Origin: CAWATZ01 sp963784995
GTDB taxonomy: Bacteria; Planctomycetota; Planctomycetia; Gemmatales; Gemmataceae
Assembly: GCA_963784995.1 (NCBI GenBank)
Contig: CAWATZ010000003.1
Span: 372,001-436,000, forward strand
Reading direction: 5' to 3'
Length of the DNA stretch: 64,000 nt
How positions within the stretch are numbered: position 1 is the stretch's first letter; every line of letters starts with the position of its first letter. Shown here in pieces: positions 27,748 to 37,775 of this stretch. The notes beneath the pieces were generated by a model, which was not told where the DNA came from, did no database searches, and saw only the letters and a program-made list of their open reading frames with translations. The position numbers and the translations under genes are program-made.

Positions 27748-28458
27748 TCAGGGATTACTTTGGCGGCGTTGCTGTAAGGTCTGAACGAAAGCCGCATGGT
27801 CCTGGCTGGCCAATCCCGCGTCCAGTTGCCGTATCACGGCAGGGAGGTCCATGCGCACCATTGCCGCGACGTCCAGCCACAAGCCCGGAAAGATCTCGCT
27901 TTGCAGGACCCCGCTGGGAGTCGGCGGAAGGGAAATGTACTGCCCTTGCTTGAGGACAAACCAGTCCACGGCCTGGTCGAGGACGCGCCAAATGAGGTAC
28001 TCCTGGGCACCGTGCTTGGCGTACATCTGTAACTTGGTCGTCAGATCGACGTTGATGCTGCTGGCGGCAACCTCGGCGACCAGTTCCGGTCCACCCTCAG
28101 CGTAACCATCGCTGTCAATGCGTATCCGGCCGCCCAGGGACGGTTCCACAAACATCAGGGCGTCTGGTTGCGGTTCGTTATCGATGTCCAGACGAATCGT
28201 GCTGTTATCGCCGACGCGAACACCGGGAGTGGCCACCCAGTAATTCCCCAACCAGCACATAAGGGCTGCGTGGGGGCTGCCGTGTTGCTCTAACCGGACC
28301 GGGGAGGGCATGAGAACGACTCCGTTGATCAGTTCCGCCTTTTTCAGTTCCGGCATGGCATCGTAGCGACGCTCGAACTCGTCCCGGGTCAGCCGGTCGC
28401 CCTCCTTCAAGGGGGGCACGGCCACCTGTGGAGTCGCCGTGGGGTTGATTGGCGTCAT
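27748..28458 (-). CDS. Uma2 family endonuclease, copy 2
   Basis: This intact 236-residue protein has the Uma2 fold of the PD-(D/E)xK superfamily. The order is RLTRDEFERRYDAMPELKKAELINGVV, then PQPDALMFVEP (Asp), GPELVAEVAASS (Glu), TTKLQMYAKHGAQEYLIWRV, and a helical tail ending FVQTLQQRRQSNP. Uma2 genes are strongly multiplied in planctomycetes and cyanobacteria; nuclease activity is inferred from the fold. It has no signal peptide, unlike the HEAT proteins next to it. The ATG at 28458 follows an AGGAGG site. The 115-base spacer to the upstream HEAT gene C has the same length and nearly the same sequence as the spacer before copy 1. Confidence 0.85.
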   Translation of the reverse strand: MTPINPTATPQVAVPPLKEGDRLTRDEFERRYDAMPELKKAELINGVVLMPSPVRLEQHGSPHAALMCWLGNYWVATPGVRVGDNSTIRLDIDNEPQPDALMFVEPSLGGRIRIDSDGYAEGGPELVAEVAASSINVDLTTKLQMYAKHGAQEYLIWRVLDQAVDWFVLKQGQYISLPPTPSGVLQSEIFPGLWLDVAAMVRMDLPAVIRQLDAGLASQDHAAFVQTLQQRRQSNP

Positions 28459-28573
28459 CGGTCTGCCTCCTCGTTCGGTCGGATCCTTCGCCTTTTCGCC
28501 CCTGATTCTGGTCGAACCTGCCTCGGAAAACAAGACGGGATGTGACGCAGCGCCATCCATTCTCTGGGCCAGC

Positions 28574-31353
28574 TCAAGGAGCGATGGGCCCCCGAGCCAG
28601 ACGGTCAAGTGCCTCCTTTGCTTGCCGGGTCAGGCCGGCGCCGGCGGCTCCTTGCGAGAGAGCGCGGAGCAGATCCTGGGCCTCCGCGGTGCCGATCTTC
28701 TCCAGGACGCTGAGGCACCGCAACGCCCGCACCTGTTCGGGTGCCGGCACTTCCTCCTCGATGCGTTGCAGCAGATCCTCGATGCGTTTGCGAACCTCGA
28801 GGGCAGGCTTGTCGGCCAGGGCTTTCGTCAAGGCGGGTCCCACCAGTTCGCCCAGCGCTTCCAGTTCGGACTTGGCCTTGTCGCGGATGGCAAACTCGTC
28901 GTGGTTCAGTTCGCGGATCAGACGGGCAACGTGCCCGGGGTCCGGGACCGCGGCGGGCCGGAGACGCTGTCGCAACCAGGGAAGCGTCTGCTTTGGAGCA
29001 AGGATCAATGACCAGGCAGCGTGATAGGCTTTCTTCTCATCCGAATCAGCCAGGTCAGTCCAGAGAGCCTGCAACTGCCGGGCGGACGGCTGGGCCCGGG
29101 CCAACGCTTCGGGATTGATCTTCTTCAGCGCTGCGACCGCAGCCAGGCGGACGCTCACTCGTTCCTCCTGGCAGGCCGTAAGCAGGGCCGGGGTGGCGTC
29201 GCGGGCCGCAGGGCCGATCTCGGCCAGCACGCCGCAGGCCAGCTCCGCCACGGGCACCGGCCGTTCCTTTCGGAATGCGGCCTGGGCGGGAATCAAGTCC
29301 TGCCCTTCCACCCCCGTGATCCAACGGGTCGTGGCTCCTGTCCGGAGGAAGTGCGGACCGTTCGGCGCTTGCCAGATGCACCCACGCCGGTCCTGGACCA
29401 GCCGAGCAAGGGCGGGGACGGCCTCATTCGCGGCCGGGCCGAGCATGCGCAGGGCCGTCAGACTGGCCCAGCGGACGATCGGGTCTGGATCAGCGAGGAG
29501 CTTCACCAGCGCCGGGACGGCGGGACGAGCCTCAGAGCCGACCTGGCCCAGAGCGAATGCTGCGGTTGCCCGGACGTCGTCCTTTGGATCGACCAGGGCT
29601 CGCGTCAAGGCGGGGATGGCGGTACGGGCACCGGGACCGACCTGGCCCAGCACACTCGCCGCCAACATCCGGACATAAGCGTCCTCATCTCCCAGGGCGG
29701 CGATCAGGTTGGGGACAGCGGGCTCGGCCTCGGCTCCCATCGCACCCAGCGCCCAGGCAGTTTCCTGGAGACCGATGGCGTAGCGCCTGCGTCGCAACGC
29801 CTCGGCCAGCGCGGCGGCCGCGGACCTGGGCAGCGGACCGACGTGACGCAGCGCATGAGCGACACTCCAGCCAAAGGAGTGATTCGGATCCTGGAGCAGG
29901 GCGACCAACTTCGGGATGGCCGGCCGGGCGGCCGGTCCCATTGCCGCAAGAGCATCGCCGGCACGCCCGCCTGCCGACCCATTCGATTGGAGGGTTGTCA
30001 GCAGCACAGGCAAGGCCGACTCGGTTCGGGGGTTGATCCGCCACAGCGCCAGCGCCGCTTCCACGCGCAAAAACGCATCAGCGTCTTGAAGAGCTTCGTT
30101 CAGGGCAGGCAGAGCCGATTTCCCTGCCGGGCCGATGCGTCCCAGCGCTTCCGCAGCTCGCATCCGCACACCCGGCTGGCCCTCGCGCAGAACCGCCGTC
30201 AACGCGGGGACCGCTGCGGGGCCGATGCGTCCCAGCGCTTCCGCGGCGGCAGGAGGCACGAGTTCCCCTTTGTCCTCGAAGGCTTTGATCAGAGCCGGGA
30301 TCGCGGCCTGGGCGTCCGGACCGATGCGGCCCAGGGCCGTGGTGGCCTCGTAACGTCGGGAGTCCTGGTTTTTCATCGCCTGGATCAGGGCCGGCACCGC
30401 TGCCCTGGCCGCGGGACCGATCTCACCCAGGGCCTCGGCCGCGGCCTTGCGAACCAGATACTGGGAGTCGGTGAGCAGCCCGGCCAGCGCCAGGGCTAGC
30501 TCACGGTTTCGTGGAGCAATCCGGGGCAAGGCAGCGGCGGACTGCCAGCGAACAAGATGGTGGTCATCGTGCAGGGCCCGGAGCAGTGGCTTGACGGCTG
30601 GTTCCGCCTCGCGCCCCATTGATCCCAGTGCATTCGCACCAGCCGCTCGCACCGTGGAATCCTCGTGCTTGAGCAGTTCGAGCAGCACGGGGATTGCCTG
30701 TTTGGCGGCGGGACCGATCTCGGAGAGGGTGTGGGCGGCCAGAGCCTGCTGCCTGGCGTCAGAATCCTGCAAGCTGTCAATCAAGGTCGGGATGGGCTGC
30801 TTGGTGCCGGGAATGAGCGTGGGGAGGTAGAACATCCCCTCCGGATCGACTTGCCGAAGGGTTTGGACTGCCGTGATGCGATCCGTCTTGCGGCGAAGGG
30901 CGGCTTGCAGCACCGGGAGGGCCGCTTGCGCTTCCCGGCCCATCAGGCCAAGGACCCAGAAGGCCTGACTGCGAACCCGCGGGTTCGAGTGGCCCTTGCT
31001 GGCTGCGGCCAGAGCAGGGACGGCCGGCGGACCGAGGACGAGCAGCGTGCGTGCCGCCTTCCAGTGGACGAAATCCGCGTTGCTGCCCTCGAAGGCACCA
31101 TCGTCACCCAGGGCATCGATGAGCGCCGGCAGGGCCGGCTCTGCCCTGATACCCAGCTTCTCCAGGTCGGTCGCGGCCTGGTAACGGGTCCCATACTCGT
31201 CATCTTTGAGCTTCCGCACCAGCTCCGCGATGGCAGGGGACTGCTCTTTCGGCGGCAGTCCGTCCGGCGGCGCAGCGTGCATTTCCCCGGCTGTTCCCAG
31301 CAGCACCCAGACGATCGCGCCAATCCCCAGGCGCCGGACAGGAACTCGATCAT
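28574..31353 (-). CDS. Exported HEAT-repeat protein, copy C (frameshift in signal peptide)
   Basis: This is the promoter-proximal copy of the array, about 926 residues if corrected. Its N-terminal half resembles copy A (RKLKDDEYGTRYQAA, DALGDDGAFEGSNADFV), while its C-terminal third is nearly identical to copy B. The ATG at 31353 follows GAGGGGG and starts MIEFLS, but one base is missing near 31335: copies A and B continue RRLGIGAIV, and here that continuation is in the next frame (RRLGIGAIVWVLLGTAGEM). Without correction the export signal would need an upstream start in the other frame. No Uma2 gene precedes this copy; the sequence resembling the other leaders fades out near 31415, close to the M20 peptidase stop. 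Confidence 0.8.
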
Positions 31354-31457
31354 GGCTTTCCCCCTCGTGCGGATGATCGTTCACGATAACTTGCCGCCAG
31401 CTGCACCGCAAGCGAGGGAGGAGCCCGACTCCTGAGCCCGACCGCCTTCAGGCGGAA

Positions 31458-32657
31458 CTACGAACGAACGGCCAGCGCCAGGGCCATCCGGCAGCCCGCC
31501 AGGTAGTCGGCCACCTCGACGTATTCCTCGGTGGTGTGGATGTTGTTCTGGCCCGCGCCGAAGGTCACGGTCGGGATGCCGTGCTTGACCAGCCAGTTGG
31601 CGTCCAGGCCGCCGTTGCCGATCTTCGTGGTTGGCTCCATTCCCGCCGCCCGGGCCGCTTCCTGGGCGTGCTTGACCACGGCCGCGCTCTCCTTCAGCCG
31701 GAAGGGGTAATAATCCGTCCGGGACTCGAACTTCACCTTCGCCTTCTTGCCCTTGTCATCCGTGACCTTCCCGGCGGCGGCGGTGAATGCCTCCTTGTAC
31801 GCCTTGACGATCTGGCGGGTGAACTTGGGGTGATGGCTGCGCGCCTCGCCCCGGACGTGGACAAAATCGGTCACGACGTTGGTGGCCTCGCCGGCGCTCT
31901 TGCCGTCCTTGCCGGCGACGCTGCCGACGTTGGACGTTCCCTCGCCCTCTTTCTTGCGGATCTTGCCGAACCATCCCTCCGCGTGAATGTCCGCCAGGGC
32001 CAGGGCAGCGACCAGCGTTGCGGAAATGCCCTTCTCCGGGTGGACGCCGGCATGCGACGCCTTGCCGGTGATCGTCGCCTCCCAGCGCTCCGCCCCGACC
32101 GCCCCGATGGTGAATTCCGAGGCCAGCCGGCCATCGACGTTGAAGCCCATCTGCACGTCGCCGAGGTCTTTCGGATCGAGATGGTGCGCCCCAAACAGGC
32201 CGCTCTCCTCGCGAACCGTGAACAGCAGCGTCAGCGGCGGATGGGGCAGCTTCTTCTGAAGCAGGGTGGCGGCCAGCGTGACCAGGACGCCGACACCAGT
32301 GCGGTTGTCGCCGCCCAGGGCGGTCGCGGCCGCGGGCTTGATGCGCTTGCCGCTGAGGATCGGGATCGCCCCGGCGCACAATGGCACCGTGTCCAGGTGA
32401 GTCATGAACAGCAGCCTGGGGCCGGTGTGCGTTCCGGGCAGAGTCACGATCAGGTTGCCCGTCTGGGTCGGCAGCGGGATGCGCTCGTTGCTGCGATCAA
32501 AGCGGATCGCGCTGGGCGGCACGCCGGCTTCCTCCAGGGCGCGGACCACCTCCCGGCCAATCGCTTGCTCCTGCCCGGTGATCCCCTCCACGGCCAGGAA
32601 CCGGAGCAGGCGGGCAACGGCTTGTTCGCTGTCAAAGGTCAGGTCGGCGGTGGACAT
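31458..32657 (-). CDS. M20 family metallopeptidase (tripeptidase T-like)
   Basis: This 399-residue cytoplasmic zinc exopeptidase would remove residues from small peptides. The metal and catalytic motifs are in order: FMTHLDTVP, GGDNRTGVGVLV, the Glu pair in TVREESGLFGA, GFNVDGR, and the late His in NNIHTTEEYV. The dimerisation domain lies at about 200-310 (KASHAGVHPEKGISA). The closest relatives by motif are PepT and PepT-like proteins, but the exact specificity cannot be read off. GGGAGA precedes the ATG. A Lys/Gly/Glu-rich loop (IRKKEGEGTSNVGSVAGKDG) inside the domain is longer than I expect for PepT. Confidence 0.85.
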   Translation of the reverse strand: MSTADLTFDSEQAVARLLRFLAVEGITGQEQAIGREVVRALEEAGVPPSAIRFDRSNERIPLPTQTGNLIVTLPGTHTGPRLLFMTHLDTVPLCAGAIPILSGKRIKPAAATALGGDNRTGVGVLVTLAATLLQKKLPHPPLTLLFTVREESGLFGAHHLDPKDLGDVQMGFNVDGRLASEFTIGAVGAERWEATITGKASHAGVHPEKGISATLVAALALADIHAEGWFGKIRKKEGEGTSNVGSVAGKDGKSAGEATNVVTDFVHVRGEARSHHPKFTRQIVKAYKEAFTAAAGKVTDDKGKKAKVKFESRTDYYPFRLKESAAVVKHAQEAARAAGMEPTTKIGNGGLDANWLVKHGIPTVTFGAGQNNIHTTEEYVEVADYLAGCRMALALAVRS

Positions 32658-32680
32658 GGCTGATCTCCCGGGTTTTGTTC

Positions 32681-32712
32681 TGATTTATCGTTTCGCGCTC
32701 GGCTGGCCAGCA
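32681..32712. repeat. Solo half-copy of the 35711-35766 palindrome
   Basis: The motif TCTGATTTATCGTTTCGCGC with its continuation CTCGGCTGGCC matches one arm of the perfect palindrome three kilobases away, with a single mismatch at the arm centre. It lies just upstream of the M20 peptidase. Confidence 0.75.
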
Positions 32713-32756
32713 GGGGCGGTTGCCAGGGGATCGGAAGCAGCTATAACCACAGAAGC

Positions 32757-32840
32757 CCCCGGGTTGCGCTGCGCTCCACCCGGGGCTTTATTCCCCAATG
32801 GAGGAGTAAAGCCCCGGGTGGAGCGCAGCGCAACCCGGGG
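32757..32840. repeat. Perfect 34-base inverted repeat upstream of the permease gene
   Basis: The arms 32757-32790 and 32807-32840 are perfectly complementary around a 16-base loop (TTCCCCAATGGAGGAG). The hairpin ends 46 bases before the permease ATG, inside what must be its leader or promoter region. Confidence 0.85.
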
Positions 32841-32886
32841 GGCCAACCCGGGGGCGCCTGGGTACACCCTGGAGAGAAACCAACCC

Positions 32887-35665
32887 ATGACCAGTCCTCA
32901 GGACGGTTCGGGTTCTCCGAAACCTCCCTCCGCTTCCGTCTCTTCCCGCGGCGGATCGTCCGACTCGTTCACCCAGCGGCTGCTGCATCCCACCTCGGTG
33001 ATCATCGTCACCAGTGTGATGTTCACCTTTATTTCCTACTGGCGAACGGCGGCGGTGGTGCTGTGCGACCTGGCCAGCACGGCCTATTACATCGGCGCCA
33101 TCGTCGAGGAGAGCATCGGCCCGGCCGCCCCCTGGTTCATTCTGGCGGTGATGATCTTCAGTTACGCCGTGCGCTCGGTGTACATCGAGAGCTGCTCGAT
33201 GTTCGTTCGCGGCGGCGTCTACCGGGTGGTGCGCGAGGCCCTGGGCAAGTTCATGGCCAAGCTGGCCGTCTCCGCCCTGATGTTCGACTACGTCCTGACC
33301 GGGCCGATCAGCGGCGTCTCGGCAGGCCAGTACGTGATGGGCCTGATCCTGGACACGTTCCTGAACATCTTCCGCGCCGACCTGCCCGACGAGGCCAAAA
33401 AGGCCCTGGTCCAGGCCTTCAAACCCTACCAGAACTGGGGCGCGGTCCTGATTGCCAGCGGGATCACGCTCTACTTCTTCCGCCAGAACCTGATCGGCAT
33501 TCACGAATCCAGCGAGAAGGCCATGCGCATCATGATCGTCACCACGATCATGGCCGCTCTGCTGCTGGGCTGGTGTGGCGTGACGCTGATCGTCATGGAT
33601 CACAGCAAGATCAATCCCGTGCCGATCGAGCCGCACTTCCCGAGGAAGGGGCAAGACCCATCCCTCATTGCTTCGGCCGTGGGGCAGGCCGGAGGCCTGC
33701 CACCTCTGTGGCAGACCGGCTGGGTGGCCGAATCGATCCTCAAGCCGCCCAAGGACACTCTCGAAGATCCGCTGGGGTTCATCCGCAATACCTCCTTCGC
33801 CAGGCAACTGCGCCAGCTGGCGGGCCAGCAGTGGTTCTCGCTGCTCGGCTTTGTCGGCATCATGATCGCCTTCGGCCATTCGATCCTGGCCATGAGCGGC
33901 GAGGAGACCCTGGCCCAGGTCTATCGTGAGGTCGAGTCGCCCAAGCTGAAGAACTTCCGCAAGGCCGCTTTCGTGGTCTTTCTCTACAGCATCGTCCTGA
34001 CGGCCGGGATCAGTTTCCTGGCCGTGATGCTGATCCCCCAGGCCGATCGCGTTGACCAGTACAAGGAGAACCTGCTGGGCGGCCTGGCCATGAACGTGGT
34101 TGGTCCCAGCTGGGCTCGGCTGCTGCTCAACGCCTTCGTGGTCGTGGTCGGCTCCTTGATCCTGGCCGGGGCCGTCAACACCGCCATCATCGGCTCCAAC
34201 GGCGTCCTCAACCGCGTCGCCGAGGACGGCGTCATCCCCGACGCCTTCCTCAAGCCCCACCCGCGCTACGGCACCACCTACCGCATTCTCTACCTGATCG
34301 TTGGCCTGCAGTTGTTCACCATCTTCGTCACCGGGGGCAACGTGATCTTGCTGGGCGAGGCCTATGCCTTCGGCGTGGTCTGGAGCTTTGTCTTTCAGGC
34401 CCTGGCCATGGTGGTGCTGCGCTTCAAAGACCCCCGTCCGCGCGAGGCCAAGGTGCCGCTCAACGTTCGGGTCGGGCGCTACGAGGTGCCCGTTGGTCTG
34501 CTGATCATTCTTTTCCTCCTGCTGGTGTCCGCGCTCCTCAACCTGATCACCAAGGCCTATGCGACCATTGGCGGTGTCCTGTTCACGATGGTCTTCTTCG
34601 CCATCTTCTACAGTTCCGAGCGCGTTTACGAGCGCAAGCGCAAAGGGCTCGAGCACGAGCATCTGGAGCAGTTCAACAAGGAGACCAGCGCCGAGGTCAC
34701 GCCCGATGCCCTGGGGCTGAGTCCGCGCCTACCGCAAGCTGGTGGCCATCCGCTCGGTCCACAACCTGTTCATGCTGGAGCGCGCCCTGGCGGAGACCGA
34801 TCCGGAGACGACCAACGTGGTGGTGATGACCGCCAAGCTGTTGCCGGTCGGCTCCCAGCGTGGCGACGACGACGAACTGGACACTTACGACCAGCAACTG
34901 ATGACCGCCGTGGTCACCCTCGCCGAGAAGGCCGGCAAGGAGGTCAAGCCGCTGATTGTGCCGACCAACAACCCGCTGCACGCTGTCCTCAGCACCGCCC
35001 GCGACCTCCAGGCCCACGAGCTGGTCATGGGGGCGTCCAACAAGTACACCGCCGACGAGCAGCTGGAGCAGGTCGCCTTTTACTGGATCAGCCTGCACGG
35101 CGGCAACCCGGCCCCGCTGACCGTGCGCATCCTGACCCGGGACCGCGAGCTGTTCCTGGACCTGGGCGGCGGCAATCGCATTCCCCGTCTCAGTGAACGG
35201 CGGGCCCGCTCGGTGGCCGAGCTGCGGGCGGCGGGCATCGGCGTCGATCGGGTGATGCTGCTGCACGATGGCACCACGGCGAACAGCGACCTGTTCAGTG
35301 CCGTACTAACCATGCTCGATCCCCAGGTCCGTCTGACCCTGGTCCCCGTGGTGCCGCCCGGCCAGGAGCCGCTCAACGGGCACGGCGTCCTGACTCAGGA
35401 CCAGCACCGGGCCGAGCAGCTGGACCGCCAGCTGGAAGTGGTGCAGCTGCCCAATCCCGATGGGCCAGCCATCGTCGAGAAGGCCCGGCAGGACGGCGTC
35501 GATCTGATCATCGTGCCGCTGGCCCCGGAGGCCAACAGCAACGTGCCCCAGCGCATCGACGCGCGCACCCAGTACGTATTGACCCACGCCCATTGCCCGG
35601 TCATGCTGGCGGCCACGCCGTTGATCCCGCAGGAGGTGGTTGACACCAGGCCCAGCGCGCGATGA
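32887..35665 (+). CDS. APC-type amino acid permease with universal-stress domains (frameshifted)
   Basis: This is a membrane transporter of about 925 residues once one extra base near 34728 is removed. The first ~570 residues form an APC-superfamily permease (about 12 hydrophobic segments, SGEETLAQVYREVESPKLKNF in the middle). After a hydrophilic connector (ERKRKGLEHEHLEQFNKETSAEV) come two regions like universal stress proteins, from YRKLVAIRSVHN and from VDRVMLLHDGTTANSDLF, the latter ending THAHCPVMLAATP. Fusion of cation-amino-acid permeases to USP domains is known. The break changes the frame from SPR to YRKLV. Read literally, the C-terminal domains are lost. GGAGAG precedes the ATG. The substrate is unknown. 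Confidence 0.8.
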
Positions 35666-35710
35666 TACTTGATGGTCGGGGCGGGGTTAGAGAGTACAAC
35701 TGGCTGCTTT

Positions 35711-35766
35711 CTTCTGATTTATCGTTTCGCGCTCGGCCGGCCGAGCGCGAAACGATAAATCAGAAG
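35711..35766. repeat. Perfect 56-base palindrome without loop
   Basis: The 28-base arms meet directly at GGCC/GGCC. A third copy of the arm stands alone at 32681-32712. It lies between the permease stop and the M28 peptidase start, 41 bases before the latter. Confidence 0.9.
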
Positions 35767-35806
35767 CGCCCCGATTGAGTTTCCCGTGGTCGATGAGGTA
35801 CAGGCG

Positions 35807-37678
35807 ATGACGATCTTGCACAGACGAATCCCAGGCTGGTCCGGAATCTTCCTGGGGCTGGTCCTTGTTCTGGTGCTGCCCCTGCGCGGCGAAGAAGCCA
35901 ACCGCGGGGCGGTGCCTGTCCCCAACCGCGACGTGTCCGAGCAGCGACTGCGGCGCGACGTCACCTACCTGGCCTCGCCGGAGTGCGAGGGCCGGGGACC
36001 GACCACCAAGGGGCTCGACCGGGCGGCGGATTACGTGGCCAACGAGTTCAAGCAGGCCGGCCTCAAGCCCGGCAACGGCAACAGCTGGTTCCAGCCGTTC
36101 AGCATCCCCGGCAACCGCCTCAAGGAGGCGCCGACCCTGGTGCTGACGGGGCCCCAGGGCCAGCAAATCAAGCTGAAACGCGGCGTCGATTTCGACGCGA
36201 TGGGCCTGGGCGGTTCGGGCACGATTGCCGGGGCGGAGGTGGTGTTTGCCGGCTACGGCGTCAGCAGCGAGCCGCTCCGCTACGACGACTACGCCGACAT
36301 CGACGTCGCGGGCAAGGTGGTTGTGCTGCTGCGCGACGTGCCCGCCAGGAGTTCGCAGGATCGCGGCGGCAAGCTCCGGGCCCAGGCACCCTTCACCAGC
36401 AAGCTGGGCCGGGCCGAACGCAAGAAGGCCGCCGCCGTCCTCTTTGTCAATGACGCCGACGCGGCTCGCACCGGCGACGACTTGCTGGATTTCAACTACA
36501 CCGCGACTCAACCGACCGAGATCAAGATGCCGGCCATCTTCATGCGGCGCTCGGTGCTGGAGCAGATGCTCCGCGCCTCGATCACCGAGGAGCTGGGCGA
36601 CGTGGAAAAGGACATTGACAGCAGATTCCAACCGCACAGCCTGCCGCTCAAGGGCTGGAAAGTGAGCCTGAGCGTGGCCACGGAGCGCACCCGGATTCCG
36701 CTCAAGAACGTGGTTGGCGTGCTGGAAGGCAAGGGGCCGCTGGCCAAACAGACGGTCGTCATCGGGGCCCATTACGATCACCTCGGCTATGGCAGCTTCG
36801 GCAGCCTGTCCGGGCTGAAGAAGAGGGCGATTCACCACGGCGCCGACGACAACGGCTCGGGAACGACCGCGGTGCTGGAACTGGCCCGGCGCTTCGCGGC
36901 CCTGCCCGACCGCCAGGGACGCCGGCTGGTGTTCATGACCTTCAGCGGCGAGGAACTGGGTTTGCTGGGTTCCAAGCACTATTGTGAACAGCCGATCTTC
37001 CCGCTGGAAGACACCGTCGCCATGTTTAACCTCGACATGGTCGGTCGGCTGCGCCCCGATGAGAAGACCGGCAAGGACAAACTGCTGGTCGAAGGGAGCA
37101 ACACCGCCAAGACCTTTGCCGGGATGCTGGAATCGCTCAACAAGACGCACGATCTCCAGTTCGCCCTCTCCAAGGTGGTGGTCCCCAACAGCGATCACGC
37201 CTCATTCTACCGCAAGAAGGTCCCGATCCTGTTCTTCTGGACCGGTATCCACCCCGATTACCACCGGCCGACGGACACCGCCGACAAGATCAACGTGGCC
37301 GGGATGCGCCGCATTGTCGATCTGAGCCAGGAAGTCATCACCTCCCTGGCGACCACGGAGAAACGGCCCGAATACGTCCAGGTTCCGATCGGCGGCGGCG
37401 GGGGGCGGCCGCGCGGCAACGGGCCCACTCTGGGCGTCGTCCCGGACTATAACGGGGACGGCAAGGAGGGAATGCTGATCGAGGGGGTCTCGGAGGGCCG
37501 ACCCGCCGCCAAGGCGGGCATCAAGACTGGCGACCGCATTGTGTCGGTGGCCGGCAAGCCGGTCAAGAACGTCCTGACCTACATGGAGATCATGGCCACT
37601 CAGAAGAAGGGAGACACCATCGAGGTTGGCGTTGTCCGCAACGGCAAGACGCTGATGCTCAAGGTGGCGCTGGACTGA
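35807..37678 (+). CDS. Secreted M28 family zinc peptidase with PA and PDZ domains
   Basis: This 623-residue exported aminopeptidase-type enzyme has a signal peptide (GIFLGLVLVLVLPLRGEEA), a protease-associated (PA) insert at about 130-260, the M28 catalytic domain at about 290-520 and a C-terminal PDZ domain (GMLIEGVSEGRPAAKAGIKTGDRI). The zinc and catalytic residues are visible: GAHYDH, GADDNGSG, SGEELGLLGS, FNLDMVGRL and TGIHPDYHRPTDT. The start at 35807 is supported by GAGG eight bases upstream. The order PA, M28, PDZ is common in planctomycete secreted peptidases. A stem-loop repeat follows at 37694-37774. Confidence 0.9.
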   Translation: MTILHRRIPGWSGIFLGLVLVLVLPLRGEEANRGAVPVPNRDVSEQRLRRDVTYLASPECEGRGPTTKGLDRAADYVANEFKQAGLKPGNGNSWFQPFSIPGNRLKEAPTLVLTGPQGQQIKLKRGVDFDAMGLGGSGTIAGAEVVFAGYGVSSEPLRYDDYADIDVAGKVVVLLRDVPARSSQDRGGKLRAQAPFTSKLGRAERKKAAAVLFVNDADAARTGDDLLDFNYTATQPTEIKMPAIFMRRSVLEQMLRASITEELGDVEKDIDSRFQPHSLPLKGWKVSLSVATERTRIPLKNVVGVLEGKGPLAKQTVVIGAHYDHLGYGSFGSLSGLKKRAIHHGADDNGSGTTAVLELARRFAALPDRQGRRLVFMTFSGEELGLLGSKHYCEQPIFPLEDTVAMFNLDMVGRLRPDEKTGKDKLLVEGSNTAKTFAGMLESLNKTHDLQFALSKVVVPNSDHASFYRKKVPILFFWTGIHPDYHRPTDTADKINVAGMRRIVDLSQEVITSLATTEKRPEYVQVPIGGGGGRPRGNGPTLGVVPDYNGDGKEGMLIEGVSEGRPAAKAGIKTGDRIVSVAGKPVKNVLTYMEIMATQKKGDTIEVGVVRNGKTLMLKVALD

Positions 37679-37693
37679 CGCCCGCTGCGCGGG

Positions 37694-37774
37694 AAATCCG
37701 AAATCCGAAAATCGAATTCCGAAAGAGGACCTCCGGGTTCTTCTTTCGGATTTCGATTTTCGGATTTCGGATTT
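37694..37774. repeat. Inverted repeat between convergent genes
   Basis: The arms, built on AAATCCGAAATCCGAAAATC, pair over about 37 bases with a few mismatches around a short loop. The repeat fills the gap between the M28 peptidase and the convergent coiled-coil gene and could act as a bidirectional terminator. Confidence 0.8.
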
Positions 37775-37775
37775 G

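Larger units (their letters stand above)
21267..31415 (-). repeat. Tandem HEAT/Uma2 gene array (three HEAT and two Uma2 copies)
   Basis: The order of transcription is HEAT C, Uma2-2, HEAT B, Uma2-1, HEAT A. Both HEAT-to-Uma2 spacers (24872-24986 and 28459-28573) are 115 bases and nearly identical, which defines the repeated unit. The copies are mosaics: A and C share the N-terminal type, B and C share the C-terminal sequence. Confidence 0.85.

Noticed and set aside
21267..31353. Regular repeats suggesting a CRISPR array
   Set aside because: The periodicity is that of HEAT-repeat codons, about 100-120 bases and degenerate, with no conserved repeat/spacer alternation and no cas genes.
34711..34760. 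Programmed ribosomal frameshift in the permease-USP gene
   Set aside because: No clear slippery heptamer or downstream pseudoknot was seen. An extra C in a GC run is the simpler explanation, given nine other similar indels.
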